64,000 nucleotides of DNA from Photobacterium sp. JCM 19050. Lineage in GTDB: Bacteria > Pseudomonadota > Gammaproteobacteria > Enterobacterales > Vibrionaceae. The stretch is taken from the NCBI GenBank assembly GCA_001310455.1, contig BAXG01000008.1:1-64000 (forward strand). Reading direction: 5' to 3'. Below are positions 1-9,724 of this stretch, one piece after another (positions within the stretch are counted from its first letter, which is position 1; every line of letters begins with the position of its first letter). The notes under the pieces were generated by a model, which was given only the letters and a program-made list of their open reading frames with translations, did not search any database and was not told the DNA's origin. Position numbers and translations under genes: made by a program.

Positions 1-126
1 GGGGAAAAGAAACCGGACCTGGGAAGAGAAGGTCCTGAGAGAGCAGGGTGGCGAAGAGCAGTGGCGAGTACGCAGTCGGGTGTGGCGAGAAAAAGCTTTG
101 TGTAGCTCCCCCGAACCCTTACATTT

Positions 127-187
127 TCTCGCCTCTCGCCTCTCGCCTCTCGCCTCTCGCCTCTCGCCTCTCGCCTCTCGCCTCTCG
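127..187. repeat. 7-bp tandem repeat array (TCTCGCC)n
   Basis: About 8.7 uninterrupted perfect copies of the heptamer TCTCGCC run from 127 to 187. The array sits just beyond the chitin operon terminator. Upstream, 84-93 (GGCGAGAAAA) is the exact inverted complement of 124-133 (TTTTCTCGCC), so the array edge could fold back. Because seven is not a multiple of three, any reading frame through it gives a seven-residue repeat (SPLASRL type). I treat that frame as a by-product, not a protein. Similar low-complexity runs occur between vibrio genes, as I recall. Confidence 0.9.
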
Positions 188-204
188 AGTATTTCTACAG
201 ATAC

Positions 205-239
205 AAAAAACGGCCACCGATGATAAACACCGGGGCCGG
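205..239 (-). terminator. Rho-independent terminator of the chitin operon
   Basis: Read on the minus strand, CGGCC pairs with GGCCG and an inner CCG with CGG around a short loop, followed by six T. It lies 33 bp after the stop of the last operon gene (phosphoglucomutase) and is in the right orientation to end that transcript. Confidence 0.8.
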
Positions 240-271
240 AGACAACGCTATGCCTTGCGTTAAAGGAGATG

Positions 272-1678
272 TTAGATTGCCAGGAAGTCCTGTAGTTGTT
301 TCATAACACCTTCAGCGGTAGCTTTATCTTCCATTTCTACAAAGATTCGCAGAAGTGGTTCTGTACCTGAGAAACGGGCAAGGGCCCAACCGCCATTCTT
401 AAAGTATACTTTTGCACCATCGGCATAGCTGACTTTTTCGATTTCATAACCGAATTCAGGCAGGGATTTCTCTACGTAAATCTTGTTGTAGAGGTACTCT
501 TTTTCGGAGCGCTTGAACGTAAAGTCGCCCTCAGCAGTGTATGCATAGCCATACTTGCCATAGATCTCATCGAGCAACTCAGACAGTTTCTTGCCGGTAA
601 CGCTGATCATTTCAACCAGCAGGCTGGAAGCGAATACGCCGTCTTTGCCCTGAATGTGCCCACGGATTGTCAGGCCACCAGAACTTTCTCCGCCAATCAG
701 TGAGTTATCTTCTTCCATCTGGGCGCTGATGTGCTTAAAGCCGACAGGAACTTCGAATGACTTCTCTCCATGACCGGCTGCTATCTTATCAAGGATGTGG
801 GTGGTGGCGATGTTGCGAACCACTGAACCGGTCCAGCCTTTGTATTCAAGTAGGTAGTAATAGAGCAGCATCAGCACTTCGTTCGGGTGAATGAAGTTAC
901 CCTTCTCGTCGATGATGCCAAGTCGGTCGGCATCGCCATCAGTACCAATACCAATATCATAACCCTGGCTGGCAACAAGATGCTTGAGGCGATACAGAGT
1001 CGCCGGGCTTGGTGATGGCATCAGCCCCCCGAAAGCCGGGTTTTCGCCATCGTTAATTACGTCTACGTCACAACGGCCTGTAATCAGAACGGTTTGCAGC
1101 GCGTTTTTCGCAACGCCGAACATTGGGTCAATCAGTACCCGGAGGTTGGCTTTCTTGATGGCATCGATGTCGATGAAATCAACGATTGAATCAACGAACT
1201 CGTTCATTGGGTTGATAAGCTCAATCAGCTTATCGTTGACGGCTTCTTCAAAATCTACCGCTTTAACTTCAGTCAGTTTCTCAACGCCTTCCTCTATACG
1301 GGCAGTGATGACTTCATCTGCATCGCGGCCACCTTTGAGAAACACCTTAATACCGTTGTAGTCGTAAGGGTTGTGAGATGCAGTCACACAGGCTGAGTAG
1401 GCGCACCCCATTTGCCGTGCTTTAAACATCACAACAGGGGTTGGAACAAACTTAGTGATAAAGCTGATTCGTACACCGTTTGCTGCGAGGACTTCCGCCA
1501 TCCAACGGCTTGCTTTGTCAGACAGGAAGCGGCGGTCAAAACCGACAACAAAACCGGAATCTGCAACCTTGTCTTCATGGATAATATTGGCGAGTGCCTG
1601 GCTTACTTTTTGTACATTCTCTTTGGTGAACTCGTCGCCGATAATGGCGCGCCAGCCACCGGTACCAAAACGGATCAT
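272..1678 (-). CDS. Phosphoglucomutase/phosphomannomutase family (GlcNAc-1-P to GlcNAc-6-P in chitin use)
   Basis: A 468-residue alpha-D-phosphohexomutase, complete. The phosphoserine loop is TASHNP with Ser101. The Mg-binding loop is DGDADR at 247-252, the sugar-binding loop GGESSGG is at 329-335, and the phosphate-binding RFSGTEP is at 435-441. It is the last gene of the chitin operon, directly after chitobiose phosphorylase, whose product is GlcNAc-1-P. Conversion of that to GlcNAc-6-P is therefore the likely job (inference from context and from the equivalent V. cholerae locus). A strong AGGAGG lies 6 bp before the ATG. It is not GlmM, which is usually nearer 445 residues and sits with folP. 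Confidence 0.9.
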   Translation of the reverse strand: MIRFGTGGWRAIIGDEFTKENVQKVSQALANIIHEDKVADSGFVVGFDRRFLSDKASRWMAEVLAANGVRISFITKFVPTPVVMFKARQMGCAYSACVTASHNPYDYNGIKVFLKGGRDADEVITARIEEGVEKLTEVKAVDFEEAVNDKLIELINPMNEFVDSIVDFIDIDAIKKANLRVLIDPMFGVAKNALQTVLITGRCDVDVINDGENPAFGGLMPSPSPATLYRLKHLVASQGYDIGIGTDGDADRLGIIDEKGNFIHPNEVLMLLYYYLLEYKGWTGSVVRNIATTHILDKIAAGHGEKSFEVPVGFKHISAQMEEDNSLIGGESSGGLTIRGHIQGKDGVFASSLLVEMISVTGKKLSELLDEIYGKYGYAYTAEGDFTFKRSEKEYLYNKIYVEKSLPEFGYEIEKVSYADGAKVYFKNGGWALARFSGTEPLLRIFVEMEDKATAEGVMKQLQDFLAI

Positions 1679-1746
1679 GATAGATCCTCCTGAAAATAAT
1701 CCCTAAATCGCACTTAAAAGGGCGGCAATTGCCGCCCAATACCTTG

Positions 1747-4143
1747 TTAGCCCATCACTACCAGGACTTCATTAACTGAACCTGCTTCCTGAACCGGAAT
1801 CGCGCCGTCAATTGGCTGACCGTTCAGGGTGACTGACTTGATGCCTTTACAAACACCGGCGGTGTTGTCCACCTTGATGTTAAATACCGCATCACGCCAT
1901 TCACGACGGATTTCGAAAGAAGGCCATTCCGCAGGGATACATGGGTCAACCACCAGCCGTCAAAGCTCAGGCGAACACCCAGAATGTAGTTAGTTGCAGC
2001 AATGTATGCCCAGCCAGAAGAACCTGTCAGCCAAGGGTGGTTGGCTTTGCCATGGTCAGGGTGGTCTTTACCCATTACGAACTGGCAGTACGAGTAAGGT
2101 TCCGAGATACGCTTCTCGATCATGTCGTTCTGGTTGTATGGCAGCAGTGAGTCGTAGAACTTCATTGCGCGGTCACCACGGCCCAGTTTGGCTTCTGCAA
2201 CCCATGCCCATGGGTTTGGATGCGAGAAGATAGCGCCGTTTTCTTTTACGCCCTGATACACACGGGTTACGAAGCCGATGTCATCGTTTGGCGTTGCGAA
2301 TGATGGTGCGTTCAGGTGCAGACCATATGGAGAGTAAAGGTATTCGTCTACAGCATCCATCGCTTTGGTAGCACGGTTGCCTGTTGCAACGCCGGAAACC
2401 ACAGCCCAGGTGTTTGATTCGAGGTGGACCTTGCCTTCTTCCTGTGTGTGGGTACCAACTTTCTCACCATGCTTGGTGATGCCGCGGATATACCAATCAC
2501 CATCCCACAGGTTGTTTTCACATGCCTGGCGTACACCTTCTGCATGGTGGCGTATTTGTCAGCGTCAGTGCCACGGCCCAGGAAGTTGGCTGCGTCAACG
2601 AATTCCTGCAGTGCCCAGAAGTGGAGGAAAGAAACCATTGCACTTTCACCACCGCCCAGGTTGAGGCAGTCGTTCCAGTCTGCACGCAGGCCCTTACAGA
2701 TACCGGTCTGTCCAACGTGCTTGGCTGAGAAATCCAGGATACGGGTCATGTGTTCGTACACAGTACCTTCACCGCCGTCAGCGTAGGTTACAACCAGGTC
2801 GAAGAAATCAACATCACCGGTTTCCATTACATAGCGACAGATCGTTGGAACCAACCACAGCGCGTCATCAGAACAGGTGTCATCGAGGCCATGGATCTTG
2901 TCTGAATCACTTGGTGTAGGAACAACCGTCGGGGACTTGGACGGCGCGACATCAGGGATCTCTGGATCGAACCAGTCAGGGTCGAACAGGTGCAGGCCGT
3001 AACCCTCTTTTACCTGTCCACGGAGCAGGTCGATGATACGCTTGCGGGTCATCGGTGCGTTGGTGTGAGGTACTGCCATGGAATCCTGGGCGGTATCACG
3101 GTACCCCAGGCCGGTACGGCCACCTACTTCAATGAAGGAGGCAAAACGGGACCAAACCACACAGGTTTCAGCCTGGTACAGTGTCCAGGTGTTGATCATG
3201 GTGTCCAGGCCTTCATGCGGCGTTTTTACCTGGAACTTGCTGCAACGCTCATCCCAGTGGGCCTTGATACCTGCAAATGCAGCGTCAATGGTTTCCATGT
3301 TCTGGTATTTTGCACGCATTTCCTGGGATTGTTGTTTACCAATACCCAGAACAACGCTGAATCGTACTTCTTCACCCGGCTGCAGTACAAACTGCTTGTG
3401 AAGGGCGCCACACTGGTTATAACAGGTCTGCACATGGTTGGAACAACGGCCGTTTTCCAGTGCGATTGGATTGGCTTCGTCACGGTACATGCCGATAAAG
3501 CTGTCGCGCTGGCCATCGTAGCTGTCCGGATCGAAGCTCGCGGTCAGGTAGTAGAAACCGGTGAAGTCATCAGTGTTGTAGTAGAGATCGTAGAGGATCA
3601 CGCCATCATTATAAGACGTACCGCATGAGTACAAGCTCATCTGGTGGTTCTGGTTATCAGACTGGATATGGCTGAACGAGAACTCAACATATGGGAATGC
3701 GCTGATGGTGCGGACTTCGTTGCTGTCGTTACGCAGGCGTACATCCCAGACTTCACAGTCATCGCCTTTTGGAACGAACAACGTTTTTTCAGCATGAATG
3801 CCGTTGTAATCACAGGTGAACTTCGAGTAAGACAGGCCATGACGGACTTCGTACTTTGCCTGCTCCAGGCTTTTGGCTACCGGTTGCCAGGAGATACTCC
3901 AGAAATCACCTGATGCATCATCGCGCAGGTAAACGTAATGGCCCGGACGATCTTGGGTGAAGTTCGGGCGGAACTTGGTCACGCGGTGGTGTTCAGGAGA
4001 CTTGTAGAAAGAGTAACCACCTGCGTTGTGCGAGATTACCGTACAGAATTTCTCAGTACCCAGGTAGTTTGTCCACGGAGCCGGGACATCAGGCGGGTAA
4101 TGACATATTCCCTGTTTGCATTGTCAAAAAAGCCGTATTTCAT
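1747..4143 (-). CDS. chbP: Chitobiose phosphorylase, GH94 (three frameshifts)
   Basis: Phosphorolysis of N,N'-diacetylchitobiose to GlcNAc-1-P and GlcNAc in the cytoplasm. The locus reads as one GH94 protein if one base is restored at about 4093 (CCC to CC), 2516 (five A to four) and 1956 (CC to C), giving 799 residues; the V. proteolyticus enzyme is about 801. After correction the general-acid Asp in GLRADWNDCLN falls at residue 492, the number reported for the V. proteolyticus enzyme. The start MKYGFFDNANREY at 4143 follows GGAAT and is 37 bp after the GH20 stop. No in-frame nonsense codon lies between shifts, so I regard the gene as intact in the organism. Confidence 0.9.
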
Positions 4144-4180
4144 TTGGGTAATTCCTTATCTAAGATTCTGAAACTCAATC

Positions 4181-6103
4181 TCACAAACGGTAATTAATGC
4201 CTTGGCGGTCAAGATGTTTGAGATGACCGGCAAGTCGGGGCAGGAAATCATTCCAGTCCCTTTGTTCCTTACTGCTCCAGCACACTTCAGCAATGGCGGG
4301 AAGCCTCGGGTAAACCATGTAGTCAAAGCGGCTCTGGGTATGGATAAATTCACACCAGAGAGCACATTGAATACCAAGGATTTGGTGTCGCTTTGGCGAG
4401 TTAGAAGGCAGATCAGCCAAAGGTTCATAGCTGTATGATTTTTCGAGAGGCACGACGCCTCCCCAAGTGGCACCGGCTTCATCAGCTGCGCTGCTCTGGG
4501 TCATGTCGAGATAGGTGTATTGGCCGGGTTGCATCACGACGTCATAGCCGCTTTCCACGCAATCCTGGCCTGCCTGTTCACTCGACCACGAATAAATAAC
4601 GGTGTCTTTGCTGACTTTGTCGCCGTGGACGGCTTCTTCCCAACCCAGCATTCGCTTGCCTTTGCTGTGAAGATATTCCTCTGCGTAGCGAAGAAGATGC
4701 CCTTGAAGCTCTTTCGGATCCCTGTAACCCTGTTTTTCCATCAGTGCCTGACATGCCGGGCTGCCAGTCCAGACGCCCTGAGGTACTTCATCCGCACCTA
4801 TATGGATGTATGGGCTCGGGAAAAGCTCGCAAACTTCATCGAGAATATTGCGAAGGAAGGTGTAGGTGCCTTCAATACCCGGGTTCAACACATTGTCCGA
4901 ATAGTTTTGAATGCTGCGGTAACGAGATTGATCCTGTTCTTCTACCAACAGATCTGGCAGAGACTTGATGGCTGCACGTGAATGCCCGGGAATGTCAATT
5001 TCCGGGATAACGGTAATGCCACGTTTCGCGGCAAATGCGATAACCTCACGAACTTCTTTCTTGGAGTAAAAACCACCATGGCGCTTGTTCAGCTCAGTGA
5101 ACTGGGGTTCGATATTTTCCTCAGGACCGCGCCATGCACCGATTTCAGTCAGTTCCGGGTATGCATCAATTTCGATACGCCAACCTTCGTCGTCTGTCAG
5201 GTGCCATTGAAAGTAATTGAACTTGTAGCGGGCAAGCTGATTGATGAGTCTCTTCACCCGGGAAAGTGGATGGAAGTGACGAGCACAGTCCAGCATCATG
5301 CCCCGGTAAGCAAAGCGTGGTTTGTCTTCAATCGTGACGCATGGCATCACGTAGCTCGCTTCTGCACGGTGCGACGAATAGGCTGGAAGCAATTGGAGAA
5401 GCGTGGATACTGCAGCAACAAAACCCTCATGACTGTCAGCAAACACATCAATGTGGTCTCGTGCGACGTTGAGGATATAGGCGCCGGCTTTGAGATCAGT
5501 GAGCAGATGACGTTTAAAGTGAATTTGGCCCTTTGATGTCATCGGAACCGGCGTACCGGTATGTTCTTCGAGCTCCTCAGACAACCACCCAGCTGCCATC
5601 TGGGCCATTTCAGTCTCAACAGAAATACTGAGCAGGTTTGTCAGTGCAAATTGGCCAGGTTTTCTTGCTACGGCATAGGGGCGAGGGATCAGGCACAGGT
5701 CCGCCGCATCAGGCAGCTTCAGTGCTTGTGGAGGCAGATGGCCAAGACCCAGGTCTGTCGGTGTGTGTTCGGCAGTGTAAGCCTGGCAATTTCCATTTTG
5801 TGTCACCAGCACACAAGCCTCACCAATGGTGTCTTCTGTAGAGACCAACGGAGAGCAGTTGATGGAAAATTCCACATAGTGGTGACCGTAGGCTGGCAGG
5901 CTTTCTTGCGCTGTGTATTTGCACAAGTATCCAACTTGCTCCATTGAGCCATGGGACAGTGAGTTGGGGTCAATGTAGCGACCAAAAGAAAACGTCAGGT
6001 GCCAGTTGCGGATGTGCTCTTCGCCCAGATTATGTAATGTCAAAGCGAAGCGGCTGCTGTCTGGTTTCGCTTCCAGCAAGCTTAAATCAACGCGAAAGTT
6101 CAT
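4181..6103 (-). CDS. Cytoplasmic beta-N-acetylhexosaminidase, GH20
   Basis: 640 residues, complete. An N-terminal beta-sandwich (about 1-130) precedes a GH20b-like alpha/beta domain and the TIM barrel (from about 265, FAYRGMMLDCARHFH). The catalytic Asp-Glu pair is D438-E439 in HIGADEV. Substrate-assisted catalysis on short GlcNAc oligomers is the family mechanism. There is no signal peptide (MNFRVDLSLLEAK), so it acts on imported di- and trisaccharides. Its start overlaps the kinase stop by four bases (ATGA), implying translational coupling. It corresponds in position and type to V. cholerae VC0613 (from memory). Confidence 0.93.
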   Translation of the reverse strand: MNFRVDLSLLEAKPDSSRFALTLHNLGEEHIRNWHLTFSFGRYIDPNSLSHGSMEQVGYLCKYTAQESLPAYGHHYVEFSINCSPLVSTEDTIGEACVLVTQNGNCQAYTAEHTPTDLGLGHLPPQALKLPDAADLCLIPRPYAVARKPGQFALTNLLSISVETEMAQMAAGWLSEELEEHTGTPVPMTSKGQIHFKRHLLTDLKAGAYILNVARDHIDVFADSHEGFVAAVSTLLQLLPAYSSHRAEASYVMPCVTIEDKPRFAYRGMMLDCARHFHPLSRVKRLINQLARYKFNYFQWHLTDDEGWRIEIDAYPELTEIGAWRGPEENIEPQFTELNKRHGGFYSKKEVREVIAFAAKRGITVIPEIDIPGHSRAAIKSLPDLLVEEQDQSRYRSIQNYSDNVLNPGIEGTYTFLRNILDEVCELFPSPYIHIGADEVPQGVWTGSPACQALMEKQGYRDPKELQGHLLRYAEEYLHSKGKRMLGWEEAVHGDKVSKDTVIYSWSSEQAGQDCVESGYDVVMQPGQYTYLDMTQSSAADEAGATWGGVVPLEKSYSYEPLADLPSNSPKRHQILGIQCALWCEFIHTQSRFDYMVYPRLPAIAEVCWSSKEQRDWNDFLPRLAGHLKHLDRQGINYRL

Positions 6104-6991
6104 ACGGAAGCCTCTTCATGGGCATATAGATTGTGTTGGCCTTTTGCCATAAGAATGGCGCCGTCCATTGCATCTCCAACAGGGGTCACCAACAGTTGCT
6201 GGAAAGGGGGCTTGATCCAGGGAACGATACGCTCACCAATACTCCCCATCAGGCATACCCGGGTTGCTCCGAGTTTTCTGAGGCCTCCAAGCCACATTTC
6301 GATGTCTGCTGCGGTTTGGGTGAGCATGTCGACAGCGAGTTCATCACTTTCATTTGCGTGGGCAAAAATAGCCGGTGAAAACTGACCGTAATCGCAGGGG
6401 CGAGCGCGCTTTGACCAGGTGACGATTTCATCCAGGTCATATTTGAAATGTGAAAGCACCTCGTCTGCCAAAGGAGTGATGGGGAGAAGTCCGTCTGCGG
6501 CAAGCAGGGTTTTCTGAATCAGGCGCAACCCCATAATGGCACCGCTCCCTGGTCGGAGATCGGGAACTCCCGACCACCAATAACCGAGCATTCACCACCG
6601 GCGCGAACAATGCCGCATGAACCGGTACCGGCAATTAAAATTGCGCCATCATCCCATTGAACGCGCCCATCAAAGCACCGTACGCATCGGTGTTAAGGGT
6701 GACATGGCCATAGACATGTGGCTGCTTCATAAATTCATGCCATGCTGAGCGTTGTTCGGCACCCGCCAGAGCCAGGCCAACTGCAATTTGGTCAAACTGT
6801 GAGACAGGGATCCCAGCCTGTCCGGCCGCTTCAGAAATTGCCTGGTTGATAGATGCCCACGCAATGTCATTGCCCAGAAGGATGTTAGCGCTCCCAGTTT
6901 TGGCTTCTCCCAGTCGCTTACCTTGCTTGTCGGTGATTCGGGCGCGGCAGGAGGTGCCGCCACCGTCGACCCCACAATAAAAATTAATCAT
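6100..6991 (-). CDS. gspK: Glucosamine kinase, BadF/BadG family (two frameshifts)
   Basis: ATP-dependent phosphorylation of glucosamine to GlcN-6-P. The N-terminal phosphate loop is FYCGVDGGGTSCRARI, typical of the ASKHA kinase fold, followed by GTGSCGIVRAGG. One base is missing in each of two G runs (about 6653 and 6547). Correcting both gives 297 residues. The true start is the ATG at 6991, which overlaps the GH9 stop by eight bases; a start 11 codons upstream would lie inside the GH9 gene and has no support. The pairing with a GlcN-dimer hydrolase immediately upstream fits the role assigned to V. cholerae GspK. Confidence 0.88.
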
Positions 6992-8696
6992 GACTGTGAG
7001 CCTTGTACTGCTGTGCAACAGCAATCAGGTACCAACTTGCGTGCGGAATCCATTGTTCGCCCCATCGCCAGTTTTGCAGCATGTCATCTTTCTGCCCGGG
7101 TGGCTTGAAAGCTATGTCATGCTCATTTTCAAAACCTGCCGTAATACCGTTGCAAATGCCGCCCTTGGCATTGGTAAATCCGATCTCAGGTAGATAATCC
7201 GGGTTGTTATAACCGTGGCCGTCCAGCATGCACATATCGTACGGGTTTAGACCAAGAATCCAGTTGAGCGATGACTGTGCAAAGGCTTCAAGCCCCGCCG
7301 GTAATGTATCCAGTGTATTTGTGTTCAGTGCCATATATGCCATGGTTGCCAGCGAGCCCAAACGGGCATTTTCGCCTTGCCACCAGTAACCGGATTCGTT
7401 GTTGTGTGCGACAAAGAATCGGCTTTCTTTTTCTCCGTCTACTGGTTTGACGTACTGGCGTGGATAACCGAAAGGATTGGTTTCCTCTTCCGTTATCTTC
7501 AATTCAAAAAGCAGCGCATTGAGCAGTACCTGTTGGCAGGTTTCGCGCAGTGGAATTTCGGAATCCACCTCGAGGTACTGCATCAATGCGATAGCTGGCA
7601 GACCGGCATCAGCTGCATGGTAGAAAGGACGGCTACCCGCATCATCTGTGGCCCAATAGTTTGCGACACGCTCATCGCTTGACTGGCAACGCACCAGTTT
7701 TTCAGCCCAATACCGGGCTTCAAATAGAAAAGAACGCTGTTTAGTGCTGCGATACAACTCGGTTGCTGCCATCAGAGCACAATAAAAATCGATGATATTT
7801 TCCTGTCCGTCGTCGAGATAACGGAGATTGTTTTCGCGCAAGTGCCAGTAACCGCGGGTTGCGTGAGAGAGATACAACGAAGGTGGGTAATCGCTGTCAG
7901 TATCAGTAATGCGTGCTGCACGGGCTAAAGCAGCAATAGCCATGCCGCCACCCTGGCGGAAACCAGCCTGAAATGCATCAGACTTATGTCCACTCTGGGT
8001 CGCGTACGCACAGATTTCGCGCTGTTTAGTATCTTTGCTCCACTTGTCAAAGACTGTCATGTAGAAGAAACCTTCCGGGTCTTGCATACGAACCAGGAAG
8101 TCTGCCCCGAACAGGGCTTCATCTTGCAGGCGGGTGCGGACAAACAACGGATAGTCGGATGCCTCCAAATCCTCGAGCGCTTTCAGCATGTTCCAGACGA
8201 CCATCGGGATCTGCTGCGGGTTCAGGTAGTTGGCATAAGATAGATGGCTGAGATACTTACTCACATCCCCTGATGCGTCGTACCAACCTCCATGAACATC
8301 AGCGGTTTTGTTGCTCCCATACAGTTGGGCAGTTTTATCTTTTGCATCGAACTTGCCGCTGCAACGCTGGGATTTGAAATAATGAATAACGTCAGAGAAC
8401 GTTTTCTTCATCAACAGATTTTGCTCAATCTTGAATGCCGGAGATGAAATATCCCCGGCTTTCAGAAAGTAATCACCACAGGTGTGAACATCAGTGAAAT
8501 CAACCAGGTAATAAGTACCGGTGTGCCATTGGTCGACGGTACCGCAAGCTGTAACGGGCAGCTGCTTCCTTTCTTGCCCGGTAACGCGGTCTATCAGGGA
8601 AACGAAAGCAGGTACCGACTCTTCAGCAGAGGCCTGGATTACGGCCTGCTTGGTAGCCTTCTTTTCGTATCCGATATGATTGGTCAGCAGCTGCAT
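6984..8696 (-). CDS. GH9 family exo-glucosaminidase-like enzyme, cytoplasmic
   Basis: 570 residues from the ATG at 8696, which has GAGGAAG just upstream; an in-frame ATG ten codons earlier overlaps the ATPase gene and lacks a ribosome site. An Ig-like CelD_N domain (NHIGYEKKATKQAVI) precedes an (alpha/alpha)6 GH9 domain with the signature HGGWYDASGDVSKY, which carries the catalytic Asp pair, and a C-terminal region NNPDYLPEIGFTN. Although often annotated endoglucanase, the vibrio member is known to release GlcN from glucosamine dimers. It has no signal peptide. The next gene, a glucosamine kinase, overlaps it. Confidence 0.87.
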   Translation of the reverse strand: MQLLTNHIGYEKKATKQAVIQASAEESVPAFVSLIDRVTGQERKQLPVTACGTVDQWHTGTYYLVDFTDVHTCGDYFLKAGDISSPAFKIEQNLLMKKTFSDVIHYFKSQRCSGKFDAKDKTAQLYGSNKTADVHGGWYDASGDVSKYLSHLSYANYLNPQQIPMVVWNMLKALEDLEASDYPLFVRTRLQDEALFGADFLVRMQDPEGFFYMTVFDKWSKDTKQREICAYATQSGHKSDAFQAGFRQGGGMAIAALARAARITDTDSDYPPSLYLSHATRGYWHLRENNLRYLDDGQENIIDFYCALMAATELYRSTKQRSFLFEARYWAEKLVRCQSSDERVANYWATDDAGSRPFYHAADAGLPAIALMQYLEVDSEIPLRETCQQVLLNALLFELKITEEETNPFGYPRQYVKPVDGEKESRFFVAHNNESGYWWQGENARLGSLATMAYMALNTNTLDTLPAGLEAFAQSSLNWILGLNPYDMCMLDGHGYNNPDYLPEIGFTNAKGGICNGITAGFENEHDIAFKPPGQKDDMLQNWRWGEQWIPHASWYLIAVAQQYKAHSHD

Positions 8697-8707
8697 GTCT
8701 TCCTCGC

Positions 8708-9697
8708 TTACTCGTACAGGTAACAACGTACGTAGTGGTTGTCCGCCAGCTTGGTGACTTCCGGCAGCTTTTCACGACACTTGGCACTGGCGTGCAGACA
8801 ACGGCCTGCAAACGGGCAGCCGACCGAATCCGGCGTCCAAAGCGGGATTTCCCCTTTGTTACCTTCCAGCTTCTCATGGATGGATTTGCTTGGGTCCGGC
8901 ACGGCGGATACCAGCAGACGGGTGTATGGGTGCTGAGGACGATGGATAATCTCTTCGCAATCACCCCATTCAACCATGTGACCAACGTACATAACTGCCA
9001 GGTCTTCAGCGATATAGCGAGCTGTGGCGATGTCGTGGGTGATATATAAAAGAGCCATCTCTTTTTCGAACTTCATCTCTTCCATCAGGTTCAAGACACC
9101 TGCACGGATAGAAACGTCGAGCATTGAAGTCGGTTCATCAGCTAGGACAACTTCAGCGCCAACCGCAATATTGCGAGCCAGGTTTACACGCTGACGCTGA
9201 CCGCCCGAAAGCTGGTGGGGGTATTTGGCAGCAGTCTCTTTTGGTGGAGTCAGGCCAACCTGATCCAGCAGTTCATAAACACGCTCTTCAAGCTCCTTTT
9301 TGTTGCCGGAGACTTTGTTGTGGATCTGCAGCGGGCGTGCAATGTGGTGGAAGATCGTGTGGGTTGGGTTCAGGGAACCAAACGGATCCTGCCAAACCAT
9401 CTGGATGCCCTGACGATAGCGCATCAGGTCTTCCTTACTGGTGATCTCCTGGATATCACGGCCTTTGTATTCAATCAGACCATGAGTGGGTTCGTACATC
9501 TTGGCAATGATCTTGGCTGAGGTTGATTTACCTGAGCCGGATTCGCCAACCACTGACAGGCCGCGGCTTTTGTAGAGCTTGAACGACACATCGTTCAAGG
9601 CGCGCATCATCGGCTTGTTCAGTGAAGTACTGTTAATCGGGAAATCCTTTACCAGGTTTTTCCCTTCAATGATTGGTGTACCCAAATCTTTACTCAT
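8708..9697 (-). CDS. Chitooligosaccharide ABC transporter ATPase, OppF type
   Basis: 329 residues. Walker A GESGSGKST at 51-59, signature LSGGQRQRVN, Walker B VVLADEPTSMLD. A C-terminal oligo_HPY extension carries a four-Cys pattern (CPFAGRC...KCREK) that in related Dpp/Opp ATPases can hold an Fe-S cluster. It is the second nucleotide-binding subunit of the importer. It lies 27 bp after the OppD-type gene and 11 bp before GH9. The family name is oligopeptide transport, but the operon context points to chitin oligosaccharides. Confidence 0.9.
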   Translation of the reverse strand: MSKDLGTPIIEGKNLVKDFPINSTSLNKPMMRALNDVSFKLYKSRGLSVVGESGSGKSTSAKIIAKMYEPTHGLIEYKGRDIQEITSKEDLMRYRQGIQMVWQDPFGSLNPTHTIFHHIARPLQIHNKVSGNKKELEERVYELLDQVGLTPPKETAAKYPHQLSGGQRQRVNLARNIAVGAEVVLADEPTSMLDVSIRAGVLNLMEEMKFEKEMALLYITHDIATARYIAEDLAVMYVGHMVEWGDCEEIIHRPQHPYTRLLVSAVPDPSKSIHEKLEGNKGEIPLWTPDSVGCPFAGRCLHASAKCREKLPEVTKLADNHYVRCYLYE

Positions 9698-9724
9698 ATT
9701 TGACTCCTGAAACCTCTGCTACGC

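Noticed and set aside
127-187. CRISPR-like repetition
   Set aside because: Units are 7 bp, contiguous and without spacers.
48-263. 71-codon frame with SPLASRL repeats
   Set aside because: Product of the 7-bp tandem repeat; it overlaps the operon terminator and has no ribosome site.
984-1361. Long frames antisense to the mutase, phosphorylase and other genes
   Set aside because: Shadows of strongly coding opposite strands, with no motifs or ribosome sites.
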